This document shows positions 52,386-64,000 of a stretch of 64,000 bases of DNA, in pieces. The DNA lies in the NCBI GenBank assembly GCA_003586115.2, contig QVOM02000042.1:40204204-40268203 (forward strand), written 5' to 3'. This DNA is from Salvator merianae. Lineage: Eukaryota; Chordata; Lepidosauria; Squamata; Teiidae. The position numbers and the translations under genes were made by a program. Positions within the stretch are counted from its first letter, which is position 1; each line of letters opens with the position of its first letter. Under the pieces are notes generated by a model. The model was not told the origin of the DNA. It was given only the letters and a program-made list of their open reading frames with translations, and ran no database searches.

Positions 52386-54084
52386 CATCATTCCCTATCC
52401 CTGTCAAAAGAGGTCTGAGGGTATCCTAGTCTAGCCAGATGGAACAGCCTAAGCAGGGGGCAGGGCCTCTATTCTGCTTCAGAGCACCGAAGAGAGGGTT
52501 CAGAAAAGAGCTAGGCCTTGCACTGTCCCATTCCAGAGGTAATTGTGGAAAAGTCCTTAATTGTAGGGAAGCAGGAGGCATGTGTACTAGTTTAATTTGG
52601 ACATACAGTTCAGGTATGTGCTGACCCAGAGAGTTCAGTCTACCCCTATTCTGCACTCTTCTTGCACAACTCAGCGGTTTTAGACTATTACAAGGTCAGT
52701 AGGATAAGGAAGTGGTTCAGAAAGATCAAAGGCAGACTTCCAACTGGAGTCTGACTTTATCCCTACTATATTTGTGGCCCAGTCCTTGGGTTGTAGCTAT
52801 ACGTAAATATGTATGCAGAGTGTTCATGTAAGTCTGTGAATGTGCATTTTTCTTAGTGGGCTGGCAAGATGTAGCTCTACTGCAATTCTCTTGAGAAAAA
52901 AAAGTAAGCTCCCAAATTTTAGTAATATATAGTACTTTCTCTAACGGATTGATATCTGACCTGGTATTTTGCTCTGAGTTCTTTAAAACGTGTTTCCTGG
53001 AAAAGGCAGGATTAAATGCATTTCCTGAAGATTTATATATGCATAGAAATGGTTCACTTGTGTAGCGTGTTTTTCTACATATTGTACTTAGTATAATTAT
53101 TTTAGAGACACTAGAAGACTAGCATATCAAAATATCGTAACTGAATGCATAATACTGTGCACATAGTAACAGCAAAATAATATTATTTCCTTTAGGCAAG
53201 GAAGAAAGATCATATTATATGCAAGAGAAAGATCATATTAGCTAATAAACACTATATTCAGGTTGCAATCATGTTTGCTTATATTGTTGTCTTTTGACAA
53301 ATTCCACAAAATTTCAGTAAAGCTGAAAAAAGCAATATGGAAATTCTGATATGTATATATATTCTCTGCCCAAATATTTACCATGTTTGCAGTGTTATAG
53401 TGTACAGCAATATGGCTGTTTTCTCAAGTCTTCCTGTACCATTGTGATTTGCCTCCAATTTATTTTGGAAGAAAATACATTTCAAGGTCTGTATTTAAAT
53501 TTATACAGTTTGAACACTAGGTGGTACTATAACCATTATATGGCTTGACCTTAAACTAGTAGTATGTGGAGTTTAATTTAGTTGCATATTTTATTTCTAT
53601 TAGTGTTTAAACAGTATCGTACAGATTGAACAAAGAATTATATGGCTTTTTACATGCTTTTACAAGTTCATCCAGTCTGATTCCTTTCTATGAATTCTAC
53701 CCAAATTTGATGGGATGCAACATCACAGTAGTTAAATGGGTGCGAAATACATGATGTCTCAAAACACATAATTAATAGCCTTATGAAAAATATTAATAAA
53801 ACTGAGAAATCCATTATCATGGCATAAATACAGAAAAGTAACAACAACCTACATGTTCTTAAATAGCACATTCTGGGATTTCTGCCAGGGTCTTGGCAGT
53901 AGAATTCACGTTCCTTAACAGGAGATTGTCTATTAGTTTGAATGCCTTAAGAATGCAGCAAGGACTTTCTGTAACTTCCCATTCCGTTTCCTTTTAATAA
54001 GCATTCGTTTACAACAGCTTTGGAGAATGCTATTTAAAGAGGGCTCTTCTTTCTACCACGTTATACTGAGATTTTGGCATTTTC

Positions 54085-54260
54085 TATGCTGGGCCTTATT
54101 CTGGATTATAGCCTAGAACAGGCACCTGCGATCCACATGCTGGTGCAAACTATGGTAGGCTTTGCTTGGGACCTGCCATAGTCTACACTAGCATGTGGAT
54201 GGGAGACCCATGTTCTGGGATATAATCTGGAATAAGGTCCAGTGCAGAAAGGGCCTTTGT
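54085..54260. mobile_element. MITE family A copy
   Basis: gggccttattctggattata at the left and aataaggtccagtgcagaaa at the right; central inverted pair ccacatgctggtgcaaacta / tagtctacactagcatgtgg. Confidence 0.82.
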
Positions 54261-57200
54261 TCCTGCTGTTCCAGCTCTTCCTCATTAGTATTTCCTGCTT
54301 GTCATTTTTTATTTTTTTGTCTTCCCCCTGGGATATCTTCCAATCTTTCTAATTTAAACTGCATTCTCTTAGGTAATGTCTTGTGATTATGGTACTCTTA
54401 AATAAAAGAAAAGCATAGCTGCTGCAGTTACAAACGTTGTACCACCGCAGATCCAAATAGAAGAGGGACTTAAAGCAGGTTCATGCCAAAACTGCCAGAA
54501 ATTTACCAATTGGTCTATCTGCATTAATTTGTTGGGGCCTCCTGTCATACTGTGGTAGAAGGCTCTGGCAGATTGCAGTATGAAATGCAACATGATTGCT
54601 CTGAGACAATTATTTTCAGAGTTCCCTTCTGAAATAATAGCTCACCCCCAGCTAGACTCTCGTCTTCCAAACAGCAGGGAATCTTCAAAACATACTTTGG
54701 CAGCTTACCAAGACCTGTCAACTTATGGACCCTTGACTATCAGTCTGTGGTCACTAAGGTACCATTAAGATGCAGTTTTGACAGACAAATGAAAGAGCAG
54801 CACAAGTTGCCATCAGCTTCCAACCCTGCTCCAGGTATAAATACTAGGAAATACTTAGAACCCTGATTCCAGCGGCAGAATAGGATCCCTGTTATGTTTC
54901 CGGTATTTTTGATGAAAAAATAAATTCTGAAAGCCTACATTTTGGGTCATTGACAAAGATAATAATGCCTTAATAGAGGAAATGGGCAAAGGGACAGAAG
55001 TAATCTAAAGGTAAGATAAAATCTTTCTCAAGAATTCACTCCTCTCCTAAAAGTCGAAAAATAAAAAAGATACAGGGCTACACACAGCTACATACAATAG
55101 ATTGTGAAATAGCAGAAATCACCTCTGCTTTTGGATACCAAGGTAACCAAGGTTAGTCTCAGAGATAAGTATGGAGCACTTGTACCCAACAGCTGTTTTC
55201 CAAAAACATCAGTTTCACCCAAGGACCGCTGCTGAGGAAGCCCACTGCAAAAAGCTTTTTGTCAGATGACTTTGACTAGGCCATAGTCTCAGCTAAATGA
55301 CCTGTGTGCCCAACACAATGGCAGTAATGGGATACATAGGATCACTACCTCCCTGAAATCCAGCTCAAAGGATGAAGAGCCTTAGTGTCACACTCATACC
55401 AATCACAGCCCTTCAGTCCTTGTTCCTGAGCTGAATCACTGATCTTAGCATACAAGATCATCAAGTGACTGGTGGACAGATTCCTTCCCTTGATGTCCTA
55501 GGAAGTGCTGGGACAGAATGGTCTGTTAGGTCCGTTCCCTGAATTTTACATCCCATAGAGAGCTTGAGTTCCTCCTGGGGAGAATCTTCAGGAACTAGCA
55601 ACTGTCTGGCCTTGAGGGTTGGAGAGGTCCAGTCTCCCTAGCTTTCACTTCCATAAACTTGCAGCCTCAGCCTTCATAGTGGGTGGAATGTAGAATGGCT
55701 TGTTCCAGACCATCTATAAAAGCTGCGTCTACTGCCCTTGGATACCATTCACGGAGGACAAACCAGCAGAGGTGCCATCTGTGCAAGACTCCATGATGAG
55801 TGAAGACGCAGTCATTGCGTTCTCAGGAACTCATTCTGAATGTTCCCATAATGTGGAATATTGGGGCAGTTGGCTAAGTAGAGCAACATCCCTACACTGT
55901 TTGGCGTTCATGATTAGTCACTCCCCATCTGGTCCTCAGCCTGAGGATAGTGTCACCCTGGGCCCAGACTATGCAGTGCCAAGGCTATTGGGAGGGGACC
56001 TGGTGAAGACCAGCTGCCCTCAATAGATTAGTCTTCTCTACTACCCCCTTGCACTCTCTGCATTTAAAGCCGTAGTAATTCCAATCTCCATGCTCCCCTT
56101 TTCTTCTTTATCTGTTTTTCAACCAATATTGTTGGGCAGCTTTTGGCAGCCAGATTAAAAGGAGGTTGCTCCAGGCCATAAGCCCCTAGAAAAATGGAAT
56201 ATAGGTTCTTGATTGGCCAAGGGATAATAAAGACTGTTATTCCATATAGGACTTCTGGTGCCCAATGATGCAGACCTGGAGGAAGCAGTGCAAGTAGGTG
56301 GTTCTCTCAAAAGTTCTATTCTGTGATTTGCTCCCCCTGTTAACTATAGTGGCCAAAGTGGCATGGGATTGCCACAGTGAATGTGGCCCATTTTCCTTGT
56401 TTCTTTTTGTGCACCTGAAACCCTAATGCCCCCCAAATATATCCCCTCTGTGCTTGGTTTTCAGGGATCAGCAGTTGACTTGTCCTCAGAAGCACTTCCT
56501 TTCTCACCCTTTCCTTCTGCTCTTTGGATCTTCTGATCAGCTTTGGTTGCCCAGCTCTCTCTAATATTAGGATTTATCAAATGCTCTAGCTAACAAGCTC
56601 TCTTACATCTACATTGTTTTATCAAACTCTGTCTTGATTTTGTGCTTTGTGCTTGATTTATTAACTGCTTTTTATGTACATATACACACCATTTGTTTTT
56701 TATCTGTATAAATGTGCCACTGAAGTGGCCTCAACTTCTGACAACTGCATGGAAAGAGCCTTGCTGTTTTCTTGGCAACAGTACAAGAGTGGTTTGCTGT
56801 AGCCTTCTTTTGGTAGGTTTTCAACTTCTAATCTAGTATACAGCTCCTAGTTTTCTCCCATACTCTTCAATCCATATACTAATTAGGCCCAGCTCTTTTT
56901 AGCTTCTAAATTCAGAAAATATCAGCAAGGGGCAGCCGAAATGCTGTGGCTTAATGAAAAATAGCTTTCCTTTTCTTCCAACCGTACCTATGTGTCCAGG
57001 GTCTTCCATTTTGCTCTTAAATGTCTTCCATTTAAGAGTTCACTTTTATCAAAACGCCCATCCTTTCCCTGATATGGTCTCTTTGTAGCAAGGCCCAGTT
57101 CTTAACATATAAGCAGCCAAGTATGTGGTTAGCATAGTTTTTCCATACAAATTGTACCATCACAAATCAATGACAGAAGGATTTCAGTTTGGCTGGTTAA

Positions 57201-58404
57201 CAGTGTGCCTCATTTCTTTGTTGGTTTACAGAATGCCTTATTTCTAATATGAATGGTTTGCATTCCAGGGCTGAGGAACAGGAGGCTGGTTTAGTAGAGT
57301 TGTCTTGTTTTGTTTTATATAGTTATTGCTTATCAGGCTAATGAACAAGTGCTACACGTATAAATCATCTCTGGATTACTGGAAAGAAACTAGTATTTTG
57401 TTTATTAAGCTAAGCAAGCAGCAAGCTGTTTGCCAAATGTGGAAAGGTTTCGAATGCTCATCTCTGATTTTTTGGCATGATTATTAGCTGTTTGAGGTTT
57501 TTCCTGAGAACTTTGTGTATTTCTTATGACCTCATATTAGTTGGATTGGGATCATACATGATATTTATTGTAAAAAAGGGTATAGTTAGATAGGAAGGTC
57601 ACGGTCCCATGTCATAAATTTAATCCTTTTTCGAGAAGGAGAAGGATTGAGTCCATGTTCCAATCATTCCCACATTTGCATTATAACACGGAATCAATTC
57701 GGAGTAGCTCGTTTTTACTCCTCATTTTTCCATGCTTGGCATGGGGAAACGTTACCTTTCTGTCTTCACCCCTTGTCACATTCCCCTCCCTGTGCAGTCA
57801 GTGATTGGCTGCAGTTCCCAACATTCAAATCTTGACTTCACAGGGGTGGGAAAGTCAAACTCTGCCCTCCATATTTCCCTGCTGCCACATCAGAATATGG
57901 ATTCCCTTGGTGGCATTACTGGTCATTCGCCATTTGCTCCTTCTTCTCCTCCAGCCTGTATCCACCCAAGCAGAACTTCAGTTCTGTATCTGCCACACAA
58001 CAAAGCTTCTTAAGGGGCAGCTCTCAATTTCTGCTTTTTTGTAATTGTACTTTTGTGCAATTTCAGAGTAGCATAAAAGCAGGGAGAGGTCCATGAAAAG
58101 GGGGAATGTGTGGGGAGGTCCATTATCACGTTAGTGAAGTTAGTGGTCAGCAAATGGACTCTTCCTCACTCGCCCTGAGACATCCACAACAGCATATGTC
58201 CCACTATGTAGCTATGTGGTGCCAATGTCAAAATTGATAGTGGCGTGGGTTATTTGTTGAGGTAAGAGGGCTGCACCCCTAAAGAGACGCAGCTGAAGTA
58301 TATACTAACCAGCATGCAGCCTACCCCCCGGCATTCTTGAAGAAAGCCGTACTGTACTGTTTGTCCTAGAGCCACTGAAGCACGGTGTTGGTTTTGCATA
58401 AAAG

Positions 58405-58800
58405 TCTTTTTTTTTCTTTTTTTTTTGAAATACATAAAACATATACCTTATTCCCAAATGGGTGTGTTCATATAGATAACCTTTGTTCATTACATTTTGG
58501 CTTCCACCGTTCTTCAAAAGTTTCTTCTAGATTTCTTGTTTCTTGCCCTTCCTGGTTTCCCTTTTTCTTCCGACCTGTCTTCTTTCATCTTTATTCTTGA
58601 AATCCAGCGATAACAAACTCATTCTCTAATTCTTGTAGAAAGTCAATAAAAGGTTTCCAATTTTTAACAAACTTATCCACAGTCTTGTTTCTTAATAAGC
58701 TAGTCAATTTGTCTGCGAGATCCATCATTTTAATCAACCAGTCATCTACTGGAAGTATTTTATCTCCTTTCCATTCTAGCTGCACTCACCATGTTTTGAA
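58405..58800 (-). mobile_element. L1-like LINE 3' end, minus strand
   Basis: On the minus strand the ORF2 C-terminus reads MQLEWKGDKILPVDDWLIKM, then KNWKPFIDFLQELE, as in reptile L1 ORF2. A 3' UTR follows, ending in an A-rich tail (seen on + as ttttttttcttttttttt at about 58408-58428). It is 5'-truncated to about 400 bp. Confidence 0.8.
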
Positions 58801-60540
58801 TTAAAACATTAACATCATCAAAGTTGCCCTCTACTATACCTAGTAAATAAAATTCTGGCTTAAAAGGAATGTTCTTGAAAGTTCTCTTTTAATGAAAGGA
58901 AACGTTGTTTCCCTTGTGCATTGCCAAAGGAAAATGGAGGAAACATTGTGTCCTCCTTCTTGCACAGACAGGAGAAAGGAAAATGGAGATACTTTGTCCT
59001 TCTTGCAGAGATGGGAGAGACAGGAGGAGGTATGTATTTTGAGAGTGGGCTGTGCTGCCCAGCCAGCTATAGAACGGGGTGTTGCCCAAGGGAAATGAAG
59101 GATAGCTTCTGCTGCATCTTTTTCTTTTGTTAAAAAATTCAAACAGTAAAAAAAAATGAGTTTGAAGGTGTAAAAGAGGACAACATGGCAGAAACCAGGC
59201 AATATATGGGGATCCCTCCCTCTGCATGCACCAAAAAATTATTGTCCCCTCCAAAATAGTCTACTTGCACACTCCTACCATCACAAAGTACAACAGGCTA
59301 ATGATATGAAATGGGGTGAGAACTCCCTTAATCCAAATGCAAAGCAGTCCTGATTTCAGCACCTTAGTACTGAAAAACTACAGAAAGGCAAAATCACATC
59401 GGGTCAGTGGAAACTGAAGACAGACTGTAAACTGATTAAATGCTGTGCTGGAACACACCATTAGTTTGCCTTTGCACTATAGCTGTTCTGGTGTAGTTTA
59501 TTGACTCTAAGAATTAGTGAGGTACTACAATTATGCATTTATTTTGAACCCATCTCTGCTCTCCATAGTGCTTTCTTCCACTTTCTCGAGTAGAGTGTTC
59601 TTTCTTCCTCTTCCAGAAGTCCCTTTTGAACTGTAAACATCTATTACACAGATTTGTTCATGATTTCTGATCTGAGACTAGTTTTGAAGCTGTTTGTATT
59701 TCATACCCTTTTAGCTGAGGGATTACTGCTTTGTAGTACTACTTCTGTATGTACATCAAAACAATTTAAAATACAGCTTCTGTGATTTCCTTCTGAATCA
59801 CTTTGTACAACTTAACTTTTCTTATTGAAAAATAAGAGATAGCAGTGCTATGACTATGCTTGGTTTATGTAAGAAAGTGAAGTAGAGGAATGTGTAGAGA
59901 TGGGTAGTCAAACATAAAGTAAATTATTGATTGGATACCACTTATTTTTCTAGTTGTGTATCTAAAAGCTTTATATGTCATCCTTCCTTTAAAAAATCTC
60001 ACATTAATTCACCAACAATAAAAATGAAAAGCATTACAATAGTACTGTCATCAATACAGTAAAAAAATAAATTTCCATTAAAGCATTAATCCACAGCTAG
60101 CCAAGCAATCAGTGAACTGCAAATGGCTGAGAATACAAATAGGTTTTTAGCAGGCACCACAAATTGGGTGCCAGTGCAGAAAACATCTCTCTCAGTTGAC
60201 AGCAAACAGATCTCTACAAATGACAAAATGCAACTAGAAAAGCCTCCTGTAGATCTTAAGGAACAACCAGGCGTAAACAGGGGAAAGTCACTCTGAAGAT
60301 AGCTTGGTTCTAAATAGTTTAGCATTTTATTATAATTATCGAGCTTTACAAATCAAGCATTTCAATCTCTGGCAGTAATCAGACACACACACACACAAAA
60401 AAAGCATCTCTGTGGCGGCTCAAAGACAGCTTCGAGGTGGGATTGTTCACACCCCAGTCTGCCCCTCCCCCCTCTGATGAACATTCTATGCTAGAAAAGG
60501 TGGATTGGAGAAGACTTGTGGACACAAGTGCCACACACTG

Positions 60541-61048
60541 ACCCTTTCTGCACTTGGCCTTATACCAGATTATGTCCTGGAATAGGGACCTGCCATCTGC
60601 ATGCTGTAGGGTTGATTTGGGCAAAGATGGGCAAACCTGTCTCAGGAACTAGATGAACTCTCCATGGCCCGGGTAAATAAGACCTTGAAGAACAGAAACT
60701 CTCCCAGGCTCTGAAGCCTGAGAGAGGAACGGGGGTGTGCGGCCAGCTGTCAGGATGAGGCAATACTAGTATGATAAAACATGTGCTTATCAGTTGCTTT
60801 GAAGCCGCTGTTGTGATGATTAGCAGCTATGATAAAAGGTAGCTGCTTGAGTTATATATACCGAATGTGTAGTGAATAAAGCAAGCAATTCTTCTTCACA
60901 CATTGACTCGTGTCAATCATTGCTTCATCATGCTAGTAGGAATTATGGCAGGCCCCATACAGGATCTGCTGTAAACTCCACTAGCATGCAGATAGCAGGT
61001 CCCTGTTCTGGGATATGATCCAGAATAAAGCCAAGTGCAGAAAGGGCC
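60541..61048. mobile_element. MITE family A copy, split by an LTR-like insertion
   Basis: Left half accctttctgcacttggcct ... gacctgccatctgcatgct, right half catgctagtaggaattatgg ... caagtgcagaaagggcc. It is interrupted at 60606-60928. Confidence 0.8.
60606..60928 (+). mobile_element. Probable solo LTR (323 bp)
   Basis: Insertion flanked by the 6-bp direct repeat catgct (60600-60605 and 60929-60934). Near its right end it has a TATA-like ttatatata (60852-60860) followed about 15 bp later by aataaa (60875-60880), the compact promoter/poly(A) layout of an LTR. Ends do not fit TG...CA unambiguously, so the class is uncertain. Confidence 0.55.
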
Positions 61049-61825
61049 ACTGTCTCTATGAGGCATCTCCAGGTCACCCCTTTCGTTATTTCTGAACACA
61101 GCCTCTGTAGACAGAAGTATACTAAAGAAAGAAAAAGACGAAATAAATGAAACCAGTCCACCTATTGTCCTGCCATAAACAGTAGGGAGAAACTTTCTTG
61201 ATATATCTGTCATATACAACCATAAGTAAGATTCTTTTGTATAATGCTGCAGGCAAAAGAGCTCTCTTTGTGTGCTGCATAGATTGATCAGTGATCTAGT
61301 TCATAATGTCACTCGAGTACAGGTATTATTACCAATCTTAGGTGTGTGGTCTATTGGTGGTTGCTATATTTCCAAATATGACTCTTGGGAAACCTTATTT
61401 GGCAGGTGTTTGTACATCATTAACAAAGTCTTAAACTTGCCGCACATTACCTTGAGCAACAATAATATTCTTATAGTAGGCAACACTAGATAGTAGACTT
61501 AGTAGACTAGCTGCTGCTTTCTTTGCTGGCTACGGCTTTTGGTCATTCCAACACAGGGTACATTGCAGAAGTCCAATCTGAGGCTACCAGTGCATAGTCT
61601 ACTGTTCCAAAGTTGCTACTTGTACTCTGTGTTGCTTTTCCAAATCTCCTTGAATGGAAAATATGGCAGTACATAAGAAACGAAAGTAGTAGAATAAACA
61701 TAGCGCTTAATGCTTGGTGAATGATCTGTTAGTTTTGGCATACACCAGCTTTATACTGTAGCTTCTAGCCAAAATTATAATCTGAGACAATTTCCAAGGA
61801 ATCAGAACAGTTTATTCCTCATCTG

Positions 61826-62317
61826 CACTGGTGTAGCTAGCCGCTTTGACGCCTGGGGCTACTAGCCGCTTTGACGCCTGGGGCTAGGGGCGGGGCCAGC
61901 GAGCGCGCATGCGTGTAGGCGGGGCCAGCGAGCTCACATGTGTGTGGGCGGGGCCAGCGAGCGCGCATGCGGTCAGGCGGGGCCAGCAAGCGCGCATGCC
62001 CTGTTCGTCACCCCGGCCCACCCAGCAGCAGCCTCGATGGCCCTGCCCGCACGCATGCGCGCTCGCTGGCTCTGCCCACACGCACGCCGGCAGGCGGGGC
62101 GACGAGCATGGCCGCCGCCGGGTGGGCAGGCCGGGGCGACGAGCCGACGAGCACGTCCGCCGCCAGGCGGGCCAGGGCGACGAGCCGACAAGCGCAGCCG
62201 CCCGGGGCGACAAGCGAGGGCACCGGTGGGCGGGGCCCTGGCTCCGTGGTCCGCCTGCCCCGGACAACGCGCCGCCCGGGGCGGAGCGCCCCCCGCCCCA
62301 CCCTCGCTACGCCTCTG
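61826..62317. mobile_element. 492-bp GC-rich hAT non-autonomous element
   Basis: Flanked by a perfect 8-bp duplication ctcatctg (61818-61825 and 62318-62325). Ends cactggtgtagc and gctacgcctctg are inverted repeats (9 of 12). The interior is extremely GC- and CpG-rich, starting with a doubled tagccgctttgacgcctggg unit and a 29-bp minisatellite. The long overlapping open frames on both strands come from the lack of AT-rich stop codons. Confidence 0.85.
61890..62006. repeat. 29-bp minisatellite, four units
   Basis: Units begin gcggggccagcgagc at 61890, 61919, 61948 and 61977, an exact 29-bp spacing, with the internal alternating tract gcgcgcatgcg. It lies inside the hAT element. Confidence 0.92.
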
Positions 62318-62448
62318 CTCATCTGCTTAAGTTTGATATCCCTAAAAGTGCTTCCATTATTCAGGAGAAAATATTCATGAGAAAAGAATATCCTGCCTTT
62401 ATGTTATGAGCACTCAGCTACGCACACTCATTTGACTAGACACATGTA

Positions 62449-62702
62449 CCCTGTTTCCCTGAAAATAAGACCTACCCCGAAAATAAGCCCTAGCTTGATT
62501 TTTCAGGATTTTTCAGGATGCTCAAAATATAAGCCCTACTCCAAAAATAAGCCTTAGTTACAAAAATGTTGATTTTTTTGTTCAAGAATAAATGTAGATT
62601 GTTGTCCATGGAAAAATAAGACATCCCCTGAAAATAAGCCCTAACACATCTTTTGGAGCAAACATTAATATAAGACCCTGTCTTATTTTCGGGGAAACAG
62701 GG
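62449..62702. mobile_element. TA-flanked TIR element, mariner-like
   Basis: Ends ccctgtttccctgaaaataa and ttattttcggggaaacaggg are inverted repeats of about 25 bp, flanked by TA on each side (62447-62448, 62703-62704), the Tc1/mariner target. The motif aaaataagccct recurs internally several times. No transposase. Confidence 0.8.
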
Positions 62703-63599
62703 TATGAGCAATCCAGTTTTTTAGTGGGATATAATGAGGAATACATTCATTGTAGAATAACAAGTACTACTTTAAGAATCAGTCTTTCTGCTTTCTGTGA
62801 CTCCAAGGCAAATGATTACTGGTAATACATTGCACTTCCAGTTCCCACAAAGCTCTCCATCCCCCTTCCCACCACCTAGCTGGCATGTTTATGTTAACAG
62901 AAGCTTCACCATGCCTTTGATCTTGGGAACTGGAAGTGCCCAGTGCTGGAGCCTGCTGCATTCTCACAGTGCAAGGAGCTATCCAAGGGGTTGCCTCAGC
63001 CAGTGGGAATGTAGGGAGTGAGAACATGGCAGAACTGGGGCTATGGCATCAATCACCACACGTCTCAAAGGATTGAATTATAAAATCTGCTTTGTTAAAT
63101 TTGTGTATTTTCACACCACTGACTTTTGGCTGTGGGTTCCTGCCTACCTCTAAGGTCCCCATCTTTTATGACAGAGCTGGTGCTAGTTTGTACCTGACCA
63201 TCATGGGTTGGGAGACATCCAGGATACTGATGTCTTGTCAGTGTGTGCTGGTCACAACAGCGCTAATGTATAGAGAACCACTTCCATTCATAACATGTGA
63301 TAAAAGTGCTGAACGAACTGTCCTAGAGTGGTCACTAAGCATGATGGTGTCCTTAGAACAGGAAAGGTCTCAGTGCAGCAGGTTTTCTGGATTGTATCTG
63401 TGGTTTAAAGAAGTCAGTTGGTGCTTTAAAAATATACCTAAATACACCTAAATACAAAAATCAATATCTACTTAACAGCTATTACTTTTGATGGAGTATT
63501 GGAGATCCAGGTTCAGGGACAGGTAAGGCCTAGCTGTTTGAGGCAGAGAAGACAGATCCTACTTTTCAGATGATCAGAAGTCACCAGTTTGCCATTAAC

Positions 63600-63680
63600 A
63601 GAAGTAGAAAGTTGGCCTTGAAGGACTTTTGCTCTGATTCAGCAGAACTCTTCTCATAACATTTCTTATGTTATCTAGAA
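63600..63680 (+). mobile_element. CR1 LINE 3' end fragment
   Basis: gattcagcagaactcttctc and ataacatttcttatgttatc correspond to the CR1 3' terminus in plus orientation. Confidence 0.6.
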
Positions 63681-64000
63681 AGACATTGGTCATGATCAGA
63701 TGGCCTTCTTACAGCAACAAGAATACCCATACTGGACCTGTGGGTCACAAGCATGTGTATCCCTGTTGTATGCATCCTGTTGCAGGAAGTATAGGGAAGT
63801 GAGTGTGTGGAATTTCACACTGCCAAAGAGCCTTGAGAGCACTTCCTCCCTGCTGTGCCACGTGTGATGCCCTCTACTGGCACAGCTGCCATGCAACCAG
63901 CTGAAATGGTTAGCATGATGTATGGCTGTCCTTGGTCCATAGATCACAACGGGCAGCTGTAAAATGGCGTGTGGTGCAGTCTGAAGGCACAGTTGCACTG

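Larger units (their letters stand above)
60375..61105 (+). mobile_element. TIR element family B, split by nested insertions
   Basis: Left part 60375-60540 (agtctgcccctcccccctct, ctatgctagaaaaggtggat, ccacacactg) and right part from about 61049 (actgtctctatgaggcatct ... tatttctgaacacagcc). The two halves join into one element if the family A insertion between them is removed; cactg is present on both sides of the insertion. Confidence 0.8.
42934..64000 (+). other. GNAQ: GNAQ intron 5, 5' portion
   Basis: Begins with donor gtaagc and runs past the window end. No GNAQ exon 6 or 7 motif was found on the + strand. Classified repeats are listed separately. Stretches where I recognise nothing: 42934-43247, 43516-44064, 44636-46227, 46756-47844 (apart from the CCCA array), 49570-52261, 52386-54084, 54259-58404, 58801-60374, 61106-61817 and 62705-63599. 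The 50230-50480 block is GC-richer and resembles an unclassified repeat. Confidence 0.88.

Noticed and set aside
55700..56026. 108-codon open frame in intron 5
   Set aside because: No family recognised, no acceptor/donor pair found at its ends, and composition is not clearly coding.
61909..62409. Several long overlapping open frames on both strands, Ala/Arg/Gly/Pro-rich
   Set aside because: They lie in the GC-rich minisatellite-bearing hAT element, where stop codons are rare by composition; no domain and no splice context.

Overview
The window is a piece of vertebrate nuclear genome, most likely from a non-avian reptile (probably a squamate). It carries three coding exons of one host gene, GNAQ (G protein alpha-q), on the + strand. 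The exons are 155, 129 and 130 bp with canonical splice sites and encode residues 108-245 in human Galpha-q numbering. No exon for the N-terminal part (exons 1-2) or the C-terminal part (exons 6-7) was found, so the window lies wholly inside the gene: end of intron 2 (1-8487), exon 3, intron 3 (about 31.8 kb), exon 4, intron 4 (about 2.3 kb), exon 5, and the first 21 kb of intron 5. The organism call rests on the repeats: CR1 and L2 LINEs, a diverged L1, hAT-type and other MITEs, and a Ty1/copia LTR element, against an AT-rich background with isolated GC-rich insertions. It is an inference.

Almost everything else recognisable is transposon-derived. The densest block is about 12.3-24.1 kb in intron 3, a nest of at least seven events. 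A minus-strand CR1 is split by a 3.5 kb minus-strand copia element with 5-bp target duplications. It is followed by a plus-strand L2 element that is itself split by a 210-bp hAT MITE and by an L1 fragment. A further L1 fragment is split by a CR1 whose reverse-transcriptase reading frame is still open. The copia element keeps Gag, zinc knuckle, protease and integrase remnants but lacks reverse transcriptase/RNase H. Its primer-binding site resembles the anticodon stem-loop of initiator tRNA-Met.

Intron 5 holds short non-autonomous DNA transposons: a tandem array of one TIR family (46.2-46.8 kb), a three-level nest (60.4-61.1 kb), a 492-bp GC-rich hAT element with an internal 29-bp minisatellite (61.8-62.3 kb), and a TA-flanked mariner-like element (62.4-62.7 kb). 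Intron 3 ends with a 70-bp miniature hAT element with perfect 8-bp target duplications (39.1 kb).

I found no RNA gene, CRISPR array or operon-like gene cluster. One unexplained host-like signal is an unrecognised 40-codon open stretch behind a strong splice acceptor at 25739-25862. Spliced to GNAQ exon 3 it would give an immediate stop. I saw no evidence for a novel multi-gene biological system. The most notable items are the vertebrate copia element, the nested transposon strata and the candidate cryptic exon.
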